Shown in pieces: positions 24,491 through 32,037 of a stretch of DNA of 64,000 bases. Source of the DNA: Woeseia sp. (GTDB taxonomy: Bacteria; Pseudomonadota; Gammaproteobacteria; Steroidobacterales; Woeseiaceae). The stretch covers positions 682,001-746,000 of the forward strand of contig JAJFKW010000001.1 in assembly GCA_021773015.1 (NCBI GenBank), written 5' to 3'. The position numbers and the translations under genes are program-made. How positions within the stretch are numbered: the stretch's first letter is position 1; every line of letters starts with the position of its first letter. The notes under the pieces are model-generated. The model was not told the DNA's origin and did not search any database. It saw only the letters and a list, made by a program, of their open reading frames with translations.

Positions 24491-24924
24491 TCAAAATGAT
24501 TTTTCCTCCAATCGCCTGGTGCCGTTTTTGTCGGCGCAACATCCAACTTTCCATCACAGTCATCAATAGCGAAAAAACTAATAGCGAAGAGGTTGCACTG
24601 TGTACGACCACCCTGCCGCGTTCTAATAATAAATCCAGAGTTTTCCAATTCAGACTGCGCCTTGAAGACCTGGTCGCGTGAAGACCAACCTCTTGCGCTG
24701 ATTGTCGTCCAAGCAGTCGTAAAATCACCGTTGTTTTTGCCGTCATACCAAGCGCAGAAGTCGAGCAACAGTGCCTTTGCGCGTGGCGATAAACGGATGA
24801 AGTTTTGGTGATTGATAACTGCCTTAGGCAGCGCAACAAATGCGCCGGATTCGCGGCGGCCTTTTGCATTGGCATATTTTTTAGCCACATCCGCCGGCAC
24901 CGTCGCGCGAATCGAGATCGGCAT
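24487..24924 (-). CDS. Rep-like helix-turn-helix protein
   Basis: 145 residues with a winged-helix pattern at about 30-105: GAFVALPKAVINHQNF, LSPRAKALLLDFCAWYDG, NNGDFTTAWTTISARGW, SRDQVFKAQSELENSGFII and RTRQGGRTQCNLFAIS. This resembles small replication or helix-turn-helix domains of satellite elements (Rep_3/DnaD-like arrangement, not firmly assigned). It overlaps the excisionase-like gene by 44 bp and its stop abuts the iterons, supporting a role in replication. Confidence 0.62.
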   Translation of the reverse strand: MPISIRATVPADVAKKYANAKGRRESGAFVALPKAVINHQNFIRLSPRAKALLLDFCAWYDGKNNGDFTTAWTTISARGWSSRDQVFKAQSELENSGFIIRTRQGGRTQCNLFAISFFAIDDCDGKLDVAPTKTAPGDWRKNHFE

Positions 24925-25090
24925 TCTGACATTGCTTCAAAAATTCTTCGATTTGTTCGTCGGTGATAAGTCGTCGGGTGCCGATACGAATTGACCCTAA
25001 AGAACCATCTTTGATTAGTGACCAGACTTTTCGATCAGAAATGTTTAGCCGTGCCGCGGTATCGCGGACACTATTTGCCCTGCTCTGCAT
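24881..25090 (-). CDS. Excisionase-like helix-turn-helix protein
   Basis: 69 residues from the ATG at 25090 (AGGAG upstream). NSVRDTAARLNISDRKVWSL, IKDGSLGSIRIGTRRLITDE and QIEEFLKQC give the MerR-like excisionase fold. The small basic protein next to an integrase is expected to direct excision and possibly regulate transcription. Confidence 0.82.
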   Translation of the reverse strand: MQSRANSVRDTAARLNISDRKVWSLIKDGSLGSIRIGTRRLITDEQIEEFLKQCQNADLDSRDGAGGCG

Positions 25091-25184
25091 TGCATGCTCC
25101 TGTCTATGCGTTGCGAGGCAATCTACGGGCATGATAGAACCGGCGCGAATTGTGACAATCTAGATTAGTGATGAAAAATTGCCG

Positions 25185-25832
25185 TCACTCTTTATGGTAC
25201 TGCCGCCTTTCTTTTTCACGAAGACGCACAACTCGATTACTGCTAATTGATTTTCTAAGAATTGCACCGGCTAGCAATGCTGTTTCAAGATTTCGCGCTC
25301 TGGTCGTGCGCACCATGTTCAACGATTTGGTACGGCCGGCACGCAGATAGCGCTCAATCCAATAAAATACGCCTCGTATCACAAACGTTTCTAGATCTGC
25401 ACCGCGTCGACTGTCCATCGGTCTAGACACGATGTCAAAAGAGGAACCGGCGACTAACGTTTCGCCGCACGCTTCGAGCCATTCCGAAAGCGACAGTGCG
25501 TCTTGGTGAGCGCGAAATCTGTTCAACATTGGCTGTTGCTGGCGAACACCACCGTATGTCGGGAAGTATCCAGATACTTCTGGATCCTGATCAAGTTTCA
25601 CTGCTAATACATTCATCTCAGCAGCGAGCTTTTCGCGCCTCCTCGTCGCTTCCGGCATTGTTTCTCGCATAACTGCTTCATGCCTTCTCGGCAGCTCCAA
25701 TACTCGAGCAAGCAGACTTTCCCACCAAGATTCGCTAAATCCCGCGTCTTTCAATCTCTGTTCCGCCTGGATTGTCCGCGGATCTTTTTTTAATTCCTCC
25801 ACGGTCACCACAATATCGCTGGGCGTTTTCAC
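25185..25832 (-). CDS. Unknown protein coupled to the element B integrase
   Basis: 215 residues starting with GTG in a four-base overlap with the integrase stop (GTGA). Charged and helical, with the segments LKDAGFSESWWESLLARVLE and FVIRGVFYWIERYLRAG. No family recognised. A partner or regulator of the integrase is an inference from coupling. Confidence 0.6.
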   Translation of the reverse strand: MKTPSDIVVTVEELKKDPRTIQAEQRLKDAGFSESWWESLLARVLELPRRHEAVMRETMPEATRRREKLAAEMNVLAVKLDQDPEVSGYFPTYGGVRQQQPMLNRFRAHQDALSLSEWLEACGETLVAGSSFDIVSRPMDSRRGADLETFVIRGVFYWIERYLRAGRTKSLNMVRTTRARNLETALLAGAILRKSISSNRVVRLREKERRQYHKE

Positions 25833-27133
25833 CTAAGTCGCCGAACCGTACCGGAGCTTGATATTCCGAGATCCGGCAACCCCTCACGTATCGCTTTGTC
25901 GACGGTACCTTGTAGCAGATGTGCGTAGTGTTTCTTCGTAGTGTCTGTACTCGCGTGTCCCATCGCCTTAGATACAACCTCGAGGGAGACTCCATTGTTC
26001 AACAATAGACTGCCGTAGGCGTCTCTGAGTTGCGTGAGCGTGACCGTAGGCAAGATCTTCGCAGCCGCACTCGCCTTTCTCATACGGCGCGATTGAGTGC
26101 TCTTGTTCCACGGTTCGCCATTTGCGTCAGTAAAAATGTGTTTGCTACCGGCCTTGCCCGCCGTTTGGGCATCAAAGAGTCTCAACCCTTCCTCGGTGAG
26201 TGGTACTAGGCGTGCTCGTCGCTTTGTATTGAATATTCGTAGGTGTCCGGATTCTGGCATGTAATCCTCGACGACCGTCTCACGCAGTTCTTTGAAAGCA
26301 GCACCGGTCAAATACGTGGCCTCTGCGATCGGTCGAAAGTCATTCGGTAACTTTGACGTGACCAGTCTGCATTCCTTCGCGGTCAGTATTCGTGTCGGCG
26401 GCGGCGCGTCGATGCCTTGGATTGGCTTGATACTCCGCCAAACAGCATCACTAGACACTTCGCCGCTTGCGAAGGCGTGATTCAGCGCCGCCCGCAAAAT
26501 AGTCCACTTGCGCTGTGCCGTTGCCTTTCGCCGGCGTTTCAACTCTGTGGCCGGCAAATCATACTCCACGGGCCTACCCGCCCGGTTTCGCGGTCTTTGG
26601 CGAATCAGATTATTGCGCCACTGAACAAGGTCGGATCGAACAAGGTCCTTCAATGCTATCCCGCCCAGTGTAGTAACTACGTCACGATCAAATAGGCGTT
26701 GCACCTCATCTGTCTGTTTGCCCGAGACTGCCCTGTAATGTGTCATGTACCCGGCGACCGCGTCTCGGACTGTATATCCGTGGCGTTTGGGCAGTGGCTT
26801 GGTTTCTGCAGCTGATGCCGCCGCCCGCTCCTTCGCCCGAGTTTGTGCTTGGAAAAAAGTTAGCACGTCTTCGCCGTCAGGGTCTTGATGGTCGTCAGCA
26901 AGACCAATGACCGCCTGTTCATATTTTCCGGCGCCAACGTAACGACGAACATACCAGACTGACTTTGTCTTTCCCCGGCGGTAGCCGACATACACGCCTT
27001 CGTCGCATGCGGTCCAGTGTTCTTTGTCTGATTCGAGGCTCTTGAATCGAGTCGATCTTTTCCCAAACGAGTTGCTTGGTTTCTTCCTTGGCACGGCGAA
27101 AACCCTTTTTCCCAAACGTTTTCCCAAACGCAT
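25829..27133 (-). CDS. int: Tyrosine recombinase-like protein with altered catalytic residues
   Basis: 434 residues. Core-binding and catalytic domains are recognisable (VQRLFDRDVVTTLGG, AEATYLTGAAFKELRETV, VSKAMGHASTDTTKKHYAHL). However, the first catalytic Arg position reads TGAAFKEL (Ala279 where Arg is expected), and box II reads TLTQLRDAYGS with Thr in place of His. Arg370, His393 and Tyr403 are present. Unless compensated, the enzyme should be inactive or dependent on a partner. The first residues (RLGKRLGKR) are encoded by arm-type repeats, so translation may start further in. Confidence 0.8.
   Translation of the reverse strand: MRLGKRLGKRVFAVPRKKPSNSFGKRSTRFKSLESDKEHWTACDEGVYVGYRRGKTKSVWYVRRYVGAGKYEQAVIGLADDHQDPDGEDVLTFFQAQTRAKERAAASAAETKPLPKRHGYTVRDAVAGYMTHYRAVSGKQTDEVQRLFDRDVVTTLGGIALKDLVRSDLVQWRNNLIRQRPRNRAGRPVEYDLPATELKRRRKATAQRKWTILRAALNHAFASGEVSSDAVWRSIKPIQGIDAPPPTRILTAKECRLVTSKLPNDFRPIAEATYLTGAAFKELRETVVEDYMPESGHLRIFNTKRRARLVPLTEEGLRLFDAQTAGKAGSKHIFTDANGEPWNKSTQSRRMRKASAAAKILPTVTLTQLRDAYGSLLLNNGVSLEVVSKAMGHASTDTTKKHYAHLLQGTVDKAIREGLPDLGISSSGTVRRLR
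27060..27130 (+). repeat. Right direct repeats of element B (candidate arm sites)
   Basis: TTCCCAAACG at 27060-27069, 27109-27118 and 27121-27130. The last two have a 12-bp period; those at the left end (18303, 18314) have 11. They overlap the 5' end of the integrase gene. Confidence 0.55.
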
Positions 27134-27236
27134 GTCGCTACATTCTATTGCACAAGTATGCGCTTTCGTGCACTATATCGCCAGTATTATTAATAAGTTA
27201 GGTGATAATAAGTCATTGACTGATATAGCGTTTCCC

Positions 27237-27294
27237 GCCCTCTCACGGCGGTAACACCGGTTCGAATCCGGTAGGGAGTACCATATTTTTCAAT
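27237..27294 (+). repeat. tRNA-Glu 3'-half copy, right end of element B
   Basis: Matches the tRNA from the anticodon arm to CCA (27283) with the ACCGG/CCGGT T-stem; identical to the copy at 18213-18268 over 56 bp. It is probably the displaced 3' end of the original tRNA gene. Confidence 0.88.
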
Positions 27295-27300
27295 GGGTTA

Positions 27301-27501
27301 TGTATTTTTCGCGACGCTGTATATGAACTTGCGGAAAGTTTGCGGAATCCAGAATTACTCCAATTGCTTAGTCCTATCCGCAGAACAAATGACGTCAATC
27401 TGAAAACCGACGTCGAGCGCCGTAACTGGAAGGCAAGGAAGGCTTACTACGAGCGACAGATCAAAGAGATCGAACGCGAGCTTGATAATTCAGAGGAATA
27501 G
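27301..27501 (+). pseudogene. 3' end of an unknown gene beside the element boundary
   Basis: Open frame with no start on the chromosome side; it reads DAVYELAESLRNPELLQLLS then VERRNWKARKAYYERQIKEI and ends in EELDNSEE-like acidic residues before TAG at 27499-27501. The heptad-like charged end looks like a real C-terminus. Its 5' part is missing, so it may be a gene cut by an earlier integration at this site. Confidence 0.32.
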
Positions 27502-28126
27502 GTTGCCTTCTGAACGTTGAAAATCCCATCGCGATTAGCCCGGCAAGAAATAGAATCAGTGAGCTTGGCTCTGGAACGGACTTGGCCTCAAAGGTTGATA
27601 AAGTCCATCGCCCAAATGTTCGAACGTCGCTGTCACCTAGATCAGTATGAATGCTGTCGATAAACGCGTTCGTCGAATCTTCGTCACCATTTTCGAAGTC
27701 GGGGTCTGGCCGTACATTCTCCCCGATAAGAGCATCATATCGATCAAAGTCTGTGAACACAGCAATTGGGATAACTACGCCACATAAGAATATGCTGGGA
27801 CAGCCAGCAGTTAGTTGCGGCATGGAGTCAAACAACCCTAGCGGACCATCGAGCCACACCGTATCTATTAGCGCTTGCAAAGCGTTAGCTGCTGGCCCGT
27901 CATCTTGAAAGTCGAAGTCACTTGCTTCATCACATCCACTGAATACTTCGACACACGAACCACCGACAAACTTAACATCGTATAACGTCCCGGCAACATC
28001 GATATTGGATGCGCCGACGAGTATCCCGTCTTCAACTTCAAGGATTGGGTCAGCATTAGCGATTGCTGCACCCAATAGAAATACACACGCGATTACCTTC
28101 CAGGTGGTTTGCCGCATTATGTTCAC
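27461..28126 (-). CDS. PEP-CTERM sorting-domain protein
   Basis: 221 residues (an internal Met at residue 4 may be the start). Signal peptide WKVIACVFLLGAAIANA, then a secreted Asp-rich domain with paired cysteines (GGSCVEVFSGCD, AGCPSIFLCG), and the C-terminal tripartite signal: SVPEPSSL, a hydrophobic helix ILFLAGLIAMGFS and Arg-rich end. EpsH/XrtA-type exosortases process such proteins. Its 3' end converges on the remnant at 27501. Confidence 0.85.
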   Translation of the reverse strand: MNIMRQTTWKVIACVFLLGAAIANADPILEVEDGILVGASNIDVAGTLYDVKFVGGSCVEVFSGCDEASDFDFQDDGPAANALQALIDTVWLDGPLGLFDSMPQLTAGCPSIFLCGVVIPIAVFTDFDRYDALIGENVRPDPDFENGDEDSTNAFIDSIHTDLGDSDVRTFGRWTLSTFEAKSVPEPSSLILFLAGLIAMGFSTFRRQPIPLNYQARVRSL

Positions 28127-28345
28127 CGTTGATTTGCCCTTACTTACTAGATATGCAATTTTTTGGCCAAAATGAAATCGGCCTGATTATCAACGGTTTG
28201 GAAAAACCAGATAGATGGAAAGTTAGTTTTGTGTAAAGGCGCTCGACGTTTTTGTTGCGATCATTTTCCACACCCAGAATACTACCTGGCTGTTGTAAAC
28301 CCAGACGTAAATTGGATCGAGTAGGAGCTGGCGATGACCACCAAA

Positions 28346-28945
28346 TCATTCTTCCGCCGCAGAGGCTTCAGTCCAGACTATCGATGCGGAGTGATATTGC
28401 GTGTCGCCGTTCTCGTCGCCCCAATGCTGACGGCCAACCATCACTTCTAATGAGCCAGATCGCCACCACTGCCCGTTGGATTCGCTAAATTTGATTCCCG
28501 CCTTTGCGTCATTGACATTGGTTCGCTGGTCGTTAACGACGACTAATCCGGTCTGATATCTCGTTGGCCCTTGTTCATCATCGGTGTGCTTCCTACCGGT
28601 AATGATGCGATTCCCATCTGCAATGTATCCGCAACTAGACTCTTTCCCACAGTCATGCGTCCAACTTCGGTCAGTCACCCGGATTTTCGCGACTTTAGTG
28701 CTTTCCGAATACGGATCGTATAAGCGAAGCGATCCACATTCGTACTTTGTTGGCTTGTTTTCGTCTCCCTTGTGCCAACGTCCTGTCATGACCATATTGT
28801 CGGGGCACAACGCATCAGCTCCACTAGACTCTGCTCCGACGTCAATTATGTGTCGTTGATCAACAGGAACGACCAGCCATTGTTCTGCGTTTGCAGCTAC
28901 GCTGAACATGAGGAAAACGATTGCGCTTACTGTTGGTGAAGGCAT
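28346..28945 (-). CDS. Secreted protein with three internal repeats
   Basis: 199 residues with a signal peptide (AIVFLMFSVAANA). The mature part has three copies of a motif around TGR-H-GDE-x-T-Y: VMTGRWHKGDENKPTKYECG, IITGRKHTDDEQGPTRYQTG and MVGRQHWGDENGDTQYHSA. Cysteines occur in the first and second repeat. I have seen similar repeats only in uncharacterised exported proteins. It starts 7 bp after the small gene at 28952, so the two are likely co-transcribed. Confidence 0.65.
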   Translation of the reverse strand: MPSPTVSAIVFLMFSVAANAEQWLVVPVDQRHIIDVGAESSGADALCPDNMVMTGRWHKGDENKPTKYECGSLRLYDPYSESTKVAKIRVTDRSWTHDCGKESSCGYIADGNRIITGRKHTDDEQGPTRYQTGLVVVNDQRTNVNDAKAGIKFSESNGQWWRSGSLEVMVGRQHWGDENGDTQYHSASIVWTEASAAEE

Positions 28946-28951
28946 TTTTGT

Positions 28952-29086
28952 CTACTCCATCAAGTGTGTTTGAACAATTAACCACCAACAGATAAGTGCT
29001 ACTTCATCGCAAATCCTTTCACTCACATAAGCCTCTTGCACCGTGTCAGCTGCTTCCGCGTCGACTAGCAGAGCTTCAATATACAT
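28952..29086 (-). CDS. Small conserved protein, paralogue of the 20006-20215 product
   Basis: 44 residues: MYIEALLVDAEAADTV, then a spacer and VALICWWLIVQTHL. The motif CQ-YIEALLVD plus C(W)WLI is shared with the element B protein (20006-20215), from which it differs in about half the positions. Ends 7 bp upstream of the repeat-protein gene. Too short for routine gene callers. Confidence 0.52.
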   Translation of the reverse strand: MYIEALLVDAEAADTVQEAYVSERICDEVALICWWLIVQTHLME

Positions 29087-29220
29087 TTGGCAGAAAATGG
29101 GGACAGCATGGCTGAGTACCTAGGATCATGCGCGTGTCAAAATTCAGCAGTTCGTATAGATTTGGCTGACTGCCCGACGTGGTCCGGACCGGACAGTGGA
29201 TGTGAGATAGTATCCTGACT

Positions 29221-29370
29221 ATGTGGAATACAACTAAACAAAGTGCGCAGGCGTTTGACTGGTCTTTTCTGATTCCAATGTCCGTCGATATCGCTATTGT
29301 CCTTATCGCAGTCGTTTCTCTCTGTGAAAAGGTGTCAGGTTTATTTGTCGATAGATTAACCGATGAATAA
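29221..29370 (+). CDS. Small membrane peptide ending inside a GGTGTCAGG repeat
   Basis: 49 codons: MWNTTKQSAQAFDWSF, a hydrophobic segment IPMSVDIAIVLIAVVSL, then CEKVSGLFVDRLTDE, the last 14 residues being encoded by the repeat at 29327-29383. No ribosome-binding site. Either a truncated small membrane protein or a chance frame. Confidence 0.35.
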   Translation: MWNTTKQSAQAFDWSFLIPMSVDIAIVLIAVVSLCEKVSGLFVDRLTDE

Positions 29371-29383
29371 ATCTGACACCTTT
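29327..29383. repeat. GGTGTCAGG palindromic repeat, copy 1
   Basis: Begins AAAAGGTGTCAGGTTTATTT and ends with the inverse AAATAAATCTGACACCTTT; about 57 bp. Copy 2 (30294-30352) is nearly identical throughout. Confidence 0.85.
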
Positions 29384-29445
29384 GCTCAGAATGTCCGGTA
29401 AACGCCGGGAAGCGGCTATTGAGCTAATAATTGCCTGAGAGGCGG

Positions 29446-30099
29446 CTATCTAGGTACTGGCTGGTTAGGATTTCCTTCCAACGTAACATATACATCTGGC
29501 GTTTCGGTCTGAAAAATGCTGATTACCTGATGACCGTCTATTATTCTGATGAAGAAACCCGGTTTGTCTACTCCGCCTACGATCGTAAGTTCAACTCTTC
29601 CAGTCTCACTACCGAGAATTGATCCTTTCCAGCTGACCGTATCCGTTTCATCTCTGATCATGTAACGCGATTCGGTTACAGCATATTCTGTGCTCGGAAA
29701 AGGAGAGATTCGAAATGTCTTTTTGACGGCATTGGGTGCGAGATAGTTATCCGTAACGAATACGGATTCCTTCAGTCTCACGGCTCTCCAGCGAAGTACA
29801 CTCTCCGGTGATAATAACGCTACAAAATCCTCAGCTGCCTTTACCGCTCTTTCTTGATAGCCGATGTCGTAGTCATAAATTGATCCGATGATTTCTGAAC
29901 TGCCGTTGTCCTTACGTTCGCTTTCATTCTCAGAATGAGCACTCAACTCATCCTTCAACGATGTCTTTTGTCCTTCGATATGCTGATCAATCTGCGAAAT
30001 AGTCGCTTCGTCAATGCGCTCAGTCTTCATCGTAAAGAACACGATCATGGCCGCTATGAACAAAATTACTGCGCTACCTTTGACAATGTCAGATTTCAA
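29446..30099 (-). CDS. Exported/membrane-anchored hypothetical protein
   Basis: 217 residues: one N-terminal hydrophobic segment (GSAVILFIAAMIVFFTM), an acidic linker, then a beta-rich domain ending ILGSETGRVELTIVGGVDKP and GFFIRIIDGHQVISIFQ. That end recalls the propeptide-like N-domain of reprolysin/FTP-type metalloprotease precursors, but there is no protease domain, so it stays hypothetical. Isolated between repeats. Confidence 0.55.
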   Translation of the reverse strand: MKSDIVKGSAVILFIAAMIVFFTMKTERIDEATISQIDQHIEGQKTSLKDELSAHSENESERKDNGSSEIIGSIYDYDIGYQERAVKAAEDFVALLSPESVLRWRAVRLKESVFVTDNYLAPNAVKKTFRISPFPSTEYAVTESRYMIRDETDTVSWKGSILGSETGRVELTIVGGVDKPGFFIRIIDGHQVISIFQTETPDVYVTLEGNPNQPVPR

Positions 30100-30266
30100 G
30101 GCTTTCCGCTCCGGTGCGTTTGTTGAGGCGACAATCGTTCAATACGTCCCAATAGAGTAACTACTACGAGCACTCTTCGCTGGCGTCAATCAAGCGAAAG
30201 AAATAACTAATCGGTACATGAAAGTCAGCTGAATTGATAAATTGCGCAACCTCGATTAAGTCACGA

Positions 30267-30722
30267 TTACAAAGTGCCCGTAACATGCAAACGAAAAAAG
30301 GTGTCAGGTTTATTTGTAGATAGATTAACCGATAAATAAGTCTGACACCTTTGCTGCCTTTGCTGCAAAATTAGTTTCATCGCCAGCGCCATTGAGCGCA
30401 CGATCTGGAGGTTAGCCTTTCCCCATTCATCGAGCTTCCGCTCGAAATCCGCAAGCTCATGTGGCCAACTTCGTCCTTGTCTCGAAAAATAGCACGACAC
30501 ATGCGGCGCTTCGCGAATTGTGCACCCAAAACTTTTTTCGACTGGCAACGTCTGTATGTCATCCAAACCCTCGAAGTCGAGATGAAACCGATTCGTCTCA
30601 TCTGGTCGCTCGACTACCCAGACTCCGGAGATTCTATACCCGTCGCCATCCAGTTCTTTGGTAACTTTCCAGTGTGCCTTTTCAAGGCTTTGCCGAATGT
30701 CATTTAGGTGGATATTGCTCAT
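30267..30722 (-). CDS. Hypothetical protein with C-terminus encoded by a repeat
   Basis: 151 residues. Residues 1-115 form a compact domain (SLEKAHWKVTKELDGDGYRI, WVVERPDETNRFHLDFEGLD, SRQGRSWPHELADFERKLDEW). The last 30 or so (QTYLSVNLSTNKPD onward) are encoded by the GGTGTCAGG repeat at 30294-30352, so the original C-terminus has been replaced. No family recognised; possibly an immunity-type protein by size and shape, which is speculation. Confidence 0.55.
   Translation of the reverse strand: MSNIHLNDIRQSLEKAHWKVTKELDGDGYRISGVWVVERPDETNRFHLDFEGLDDIQTLPVEKSFGCTIREAPHVSCYFSRQGRSWPHELADFERKLDEWGKANLQIVRSMALAMKLILQQRQQRCQTYLSVNLSTNKPDTFFRLHVTGTL
30294..30352. repeat. GGTGTCAGG palindromic repeat, copy 2
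   Basis: Same termini and interior as copy 1 at 29327, read through by the 30267-30722 gene. Confidence 0.85.
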
Positions 30723-30789
30723 GATGTTTTGTGGTCATGACCGTCTGATTCCGGCTAGTAGCTGACGACCTGTTAGCTAATGCTTCCAG

Positions 30790-30911
30790 AAAATGGTATC
30801 AGGTTTATTATTACTGGATTCGGCCCGCTCGATCCTCAACTAAGAGAAATTGACTTGCCCCCCAATCAGGCCTGTCGGATACAATGACATTAAATAAACC
30901 TGACACCTTTT
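30790..30911. repeat. GGTGTCAGG repeat with captured gene end, copy 3
   Basis: Starts with a degenerate AAAATGGTATCAGGTTTATT and ends AAATAAACCTGACACC. Between them lies about 80 bp that closely matches the 3' end of the frameshifted gene at 31934 (GATTCGGCCCGCT..CAGGCCTGTCGG). Confidence 0.75.
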
Positions 30912-30965
30912 CTGCATCGTACTTAGTGGATGCCACCAATGAACGATTATTGTCGTACAAAAACA

Positions 30966-31014
30966 AGAGGCCAAATCGAACTTACAAACCAAACTGAAAA
31001 TCGGTTCAACCTCT
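30966..31014. repeat. GTCGAACC palindromic repeat, decayed copy
   Basis: Contains AAATCGAACTT, the shared middle ACTGAAAATCGGTTCAACCT, matching the pattern of the copies at 32628 and 39304. Confidence 0.5.
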
Positions 31015-31161
31015 CTGTCTCCTACGTCTGTAGTGTCGAGAAACCTGACAGGATTAGTTATGTCATTGGGTAATAAGACATCGAATCAAAGTGTTACATC
31101 GTGGGCATGAATATTGCACAGATTTTGAATTAGGGCATTGATCAATCGATGGAGTTCCTAA

Positions 31162-31866
31162 ATGAAACAATATTTGATTTTCGCGTTGACTATGAGCCTT
31201 TGCGCCGCAGCGTATGCGGATCCGATTAGGTTTGATATCGAGGCATTTGCGGGTGATTTCAATTTGCGTCTTGACGGCGCAGCGGGATCGGAGGAATTTT
31301 CTAACGTTCGCATAAATACGGAGGCAGTTTCGGTCTTTGCGGAGCTAGGCGATGTTGTGGAGTTGGAGCAGAACACAACCATGGTTATTTCGGGTGGGCT
31401 GGCGAGTAATGGTGAACTATTTGCAGCATTTATCGAACCGCAATTATTCGACATAGGATCAACTTTAGAACCTGTGATTGATAGTGACGGTATCGGTTTT
31501 GAACGAAATATTCGGCTGAACGGCGAAAACCTGTTTGAATTTTTCTACGGATTTGAAATTGTGACAATTTGGTCCCAACTTTTTGAATTCGATAGAATCG
31601 TAGAACTTTCTACTCTCGGCCCGGGACTATCATCAGACGGTGTATTCGAAAATTTCATAATTGATGCGGGATTGGACAATATTGTCGATTCACCACCAGC
31701 AGAGTTTTCGTTTTCGGGATCGTCGCCGCAAACGCTTTCGTTTACGTCGACATTCAGATTCCAAGTGAATTCACTGACCCCTCGTCCGGTACCGGAGCCG
31801 GGAACTCTAATTCTATTTTGTATCGGCCTGTTCGGCTTAGGTCTAGCTCGAAGAAAAGCCGCCTAA
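31162..31866 (+). CDS. PEP-CTERM sorting-domain protein
   Basis: 234 residues: signal peptide (YLIFALTMSLCAAAYA), a beta-rich mature region, and the C-terminal signal PVPEPGTLILFCIGLFGLGL followed by ARRKAA. Exported and processed by an exosortase system. Second such gene in the area; the exosortase itself is not in the window. Confidence 0.88.
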   Translation: MKQYLIFALTMSLCAAAYADPIRFDIEAFAGDFNLRLDGAAGSEEFSNVRINTEAVSVFAELGDVVELEQNTTMVISGGLASNGELFAAFIEPQLFDIGSTLEPVIDSDGIGFERNIRLNGENLFEFFYGFEIVTIWSQLFEFDRIVELSTLGPGLSSDGVFENFIIDAGLDNIVDSPPAEFSFSGSSPQTLSFTSTFRFQVNSLTPRPVPEPGTLILFCIGLFGLGLARRKAA

Positions 31867-31890
31867 ATTAAAACAATAAGTTTATCTACA

Positions 31891-32037
31891 AAAATGGTGT
31901 CAGGTTTATTTTTAGAGAAAAGAAAGTAACTTTCTAATTATGGATTCGGCCCGCTTGATCGTCAACTAAGAGCAATTGATATGCCCCCCAATCAGGCCTG
32001 TCGGATACAATGACATTAAATAATCCTGACACCTCTT
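31891..32037. repeat. GGTGTCAGG repeat at the 3' end of the frameshifted gene, copy 4
   Basis: Begins AAAATGGTGTCAGGTTTATT; the inner inverse element (ATAATCCTGACACCTC, about 32020-32036) lies inside the coding part of the gene, encoding its VSGLF. The internal 80 bp match copy 3 at 30790. Confidence 0.7.

Larger units (their letters stand above)
18257..27283. mobile_element. Element B: capsid-gene-bearing satellite, tandem with element A
   Basis: Bounded by tRNA-Glu 3'-half copies at 18213-18257 and 27237-27283. Leftward core at the right end: integrase, unknown gene, excisionase-like gene, Rep-like gene, iterons, small gene, protease-capsid fusion. Cargo at the left end: a trypsin-like protease, two membrane proteins and a small conserved protein. 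The rest of a phage (portal, terminase, tail, lysis) is absent. Confidence 0.72.
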
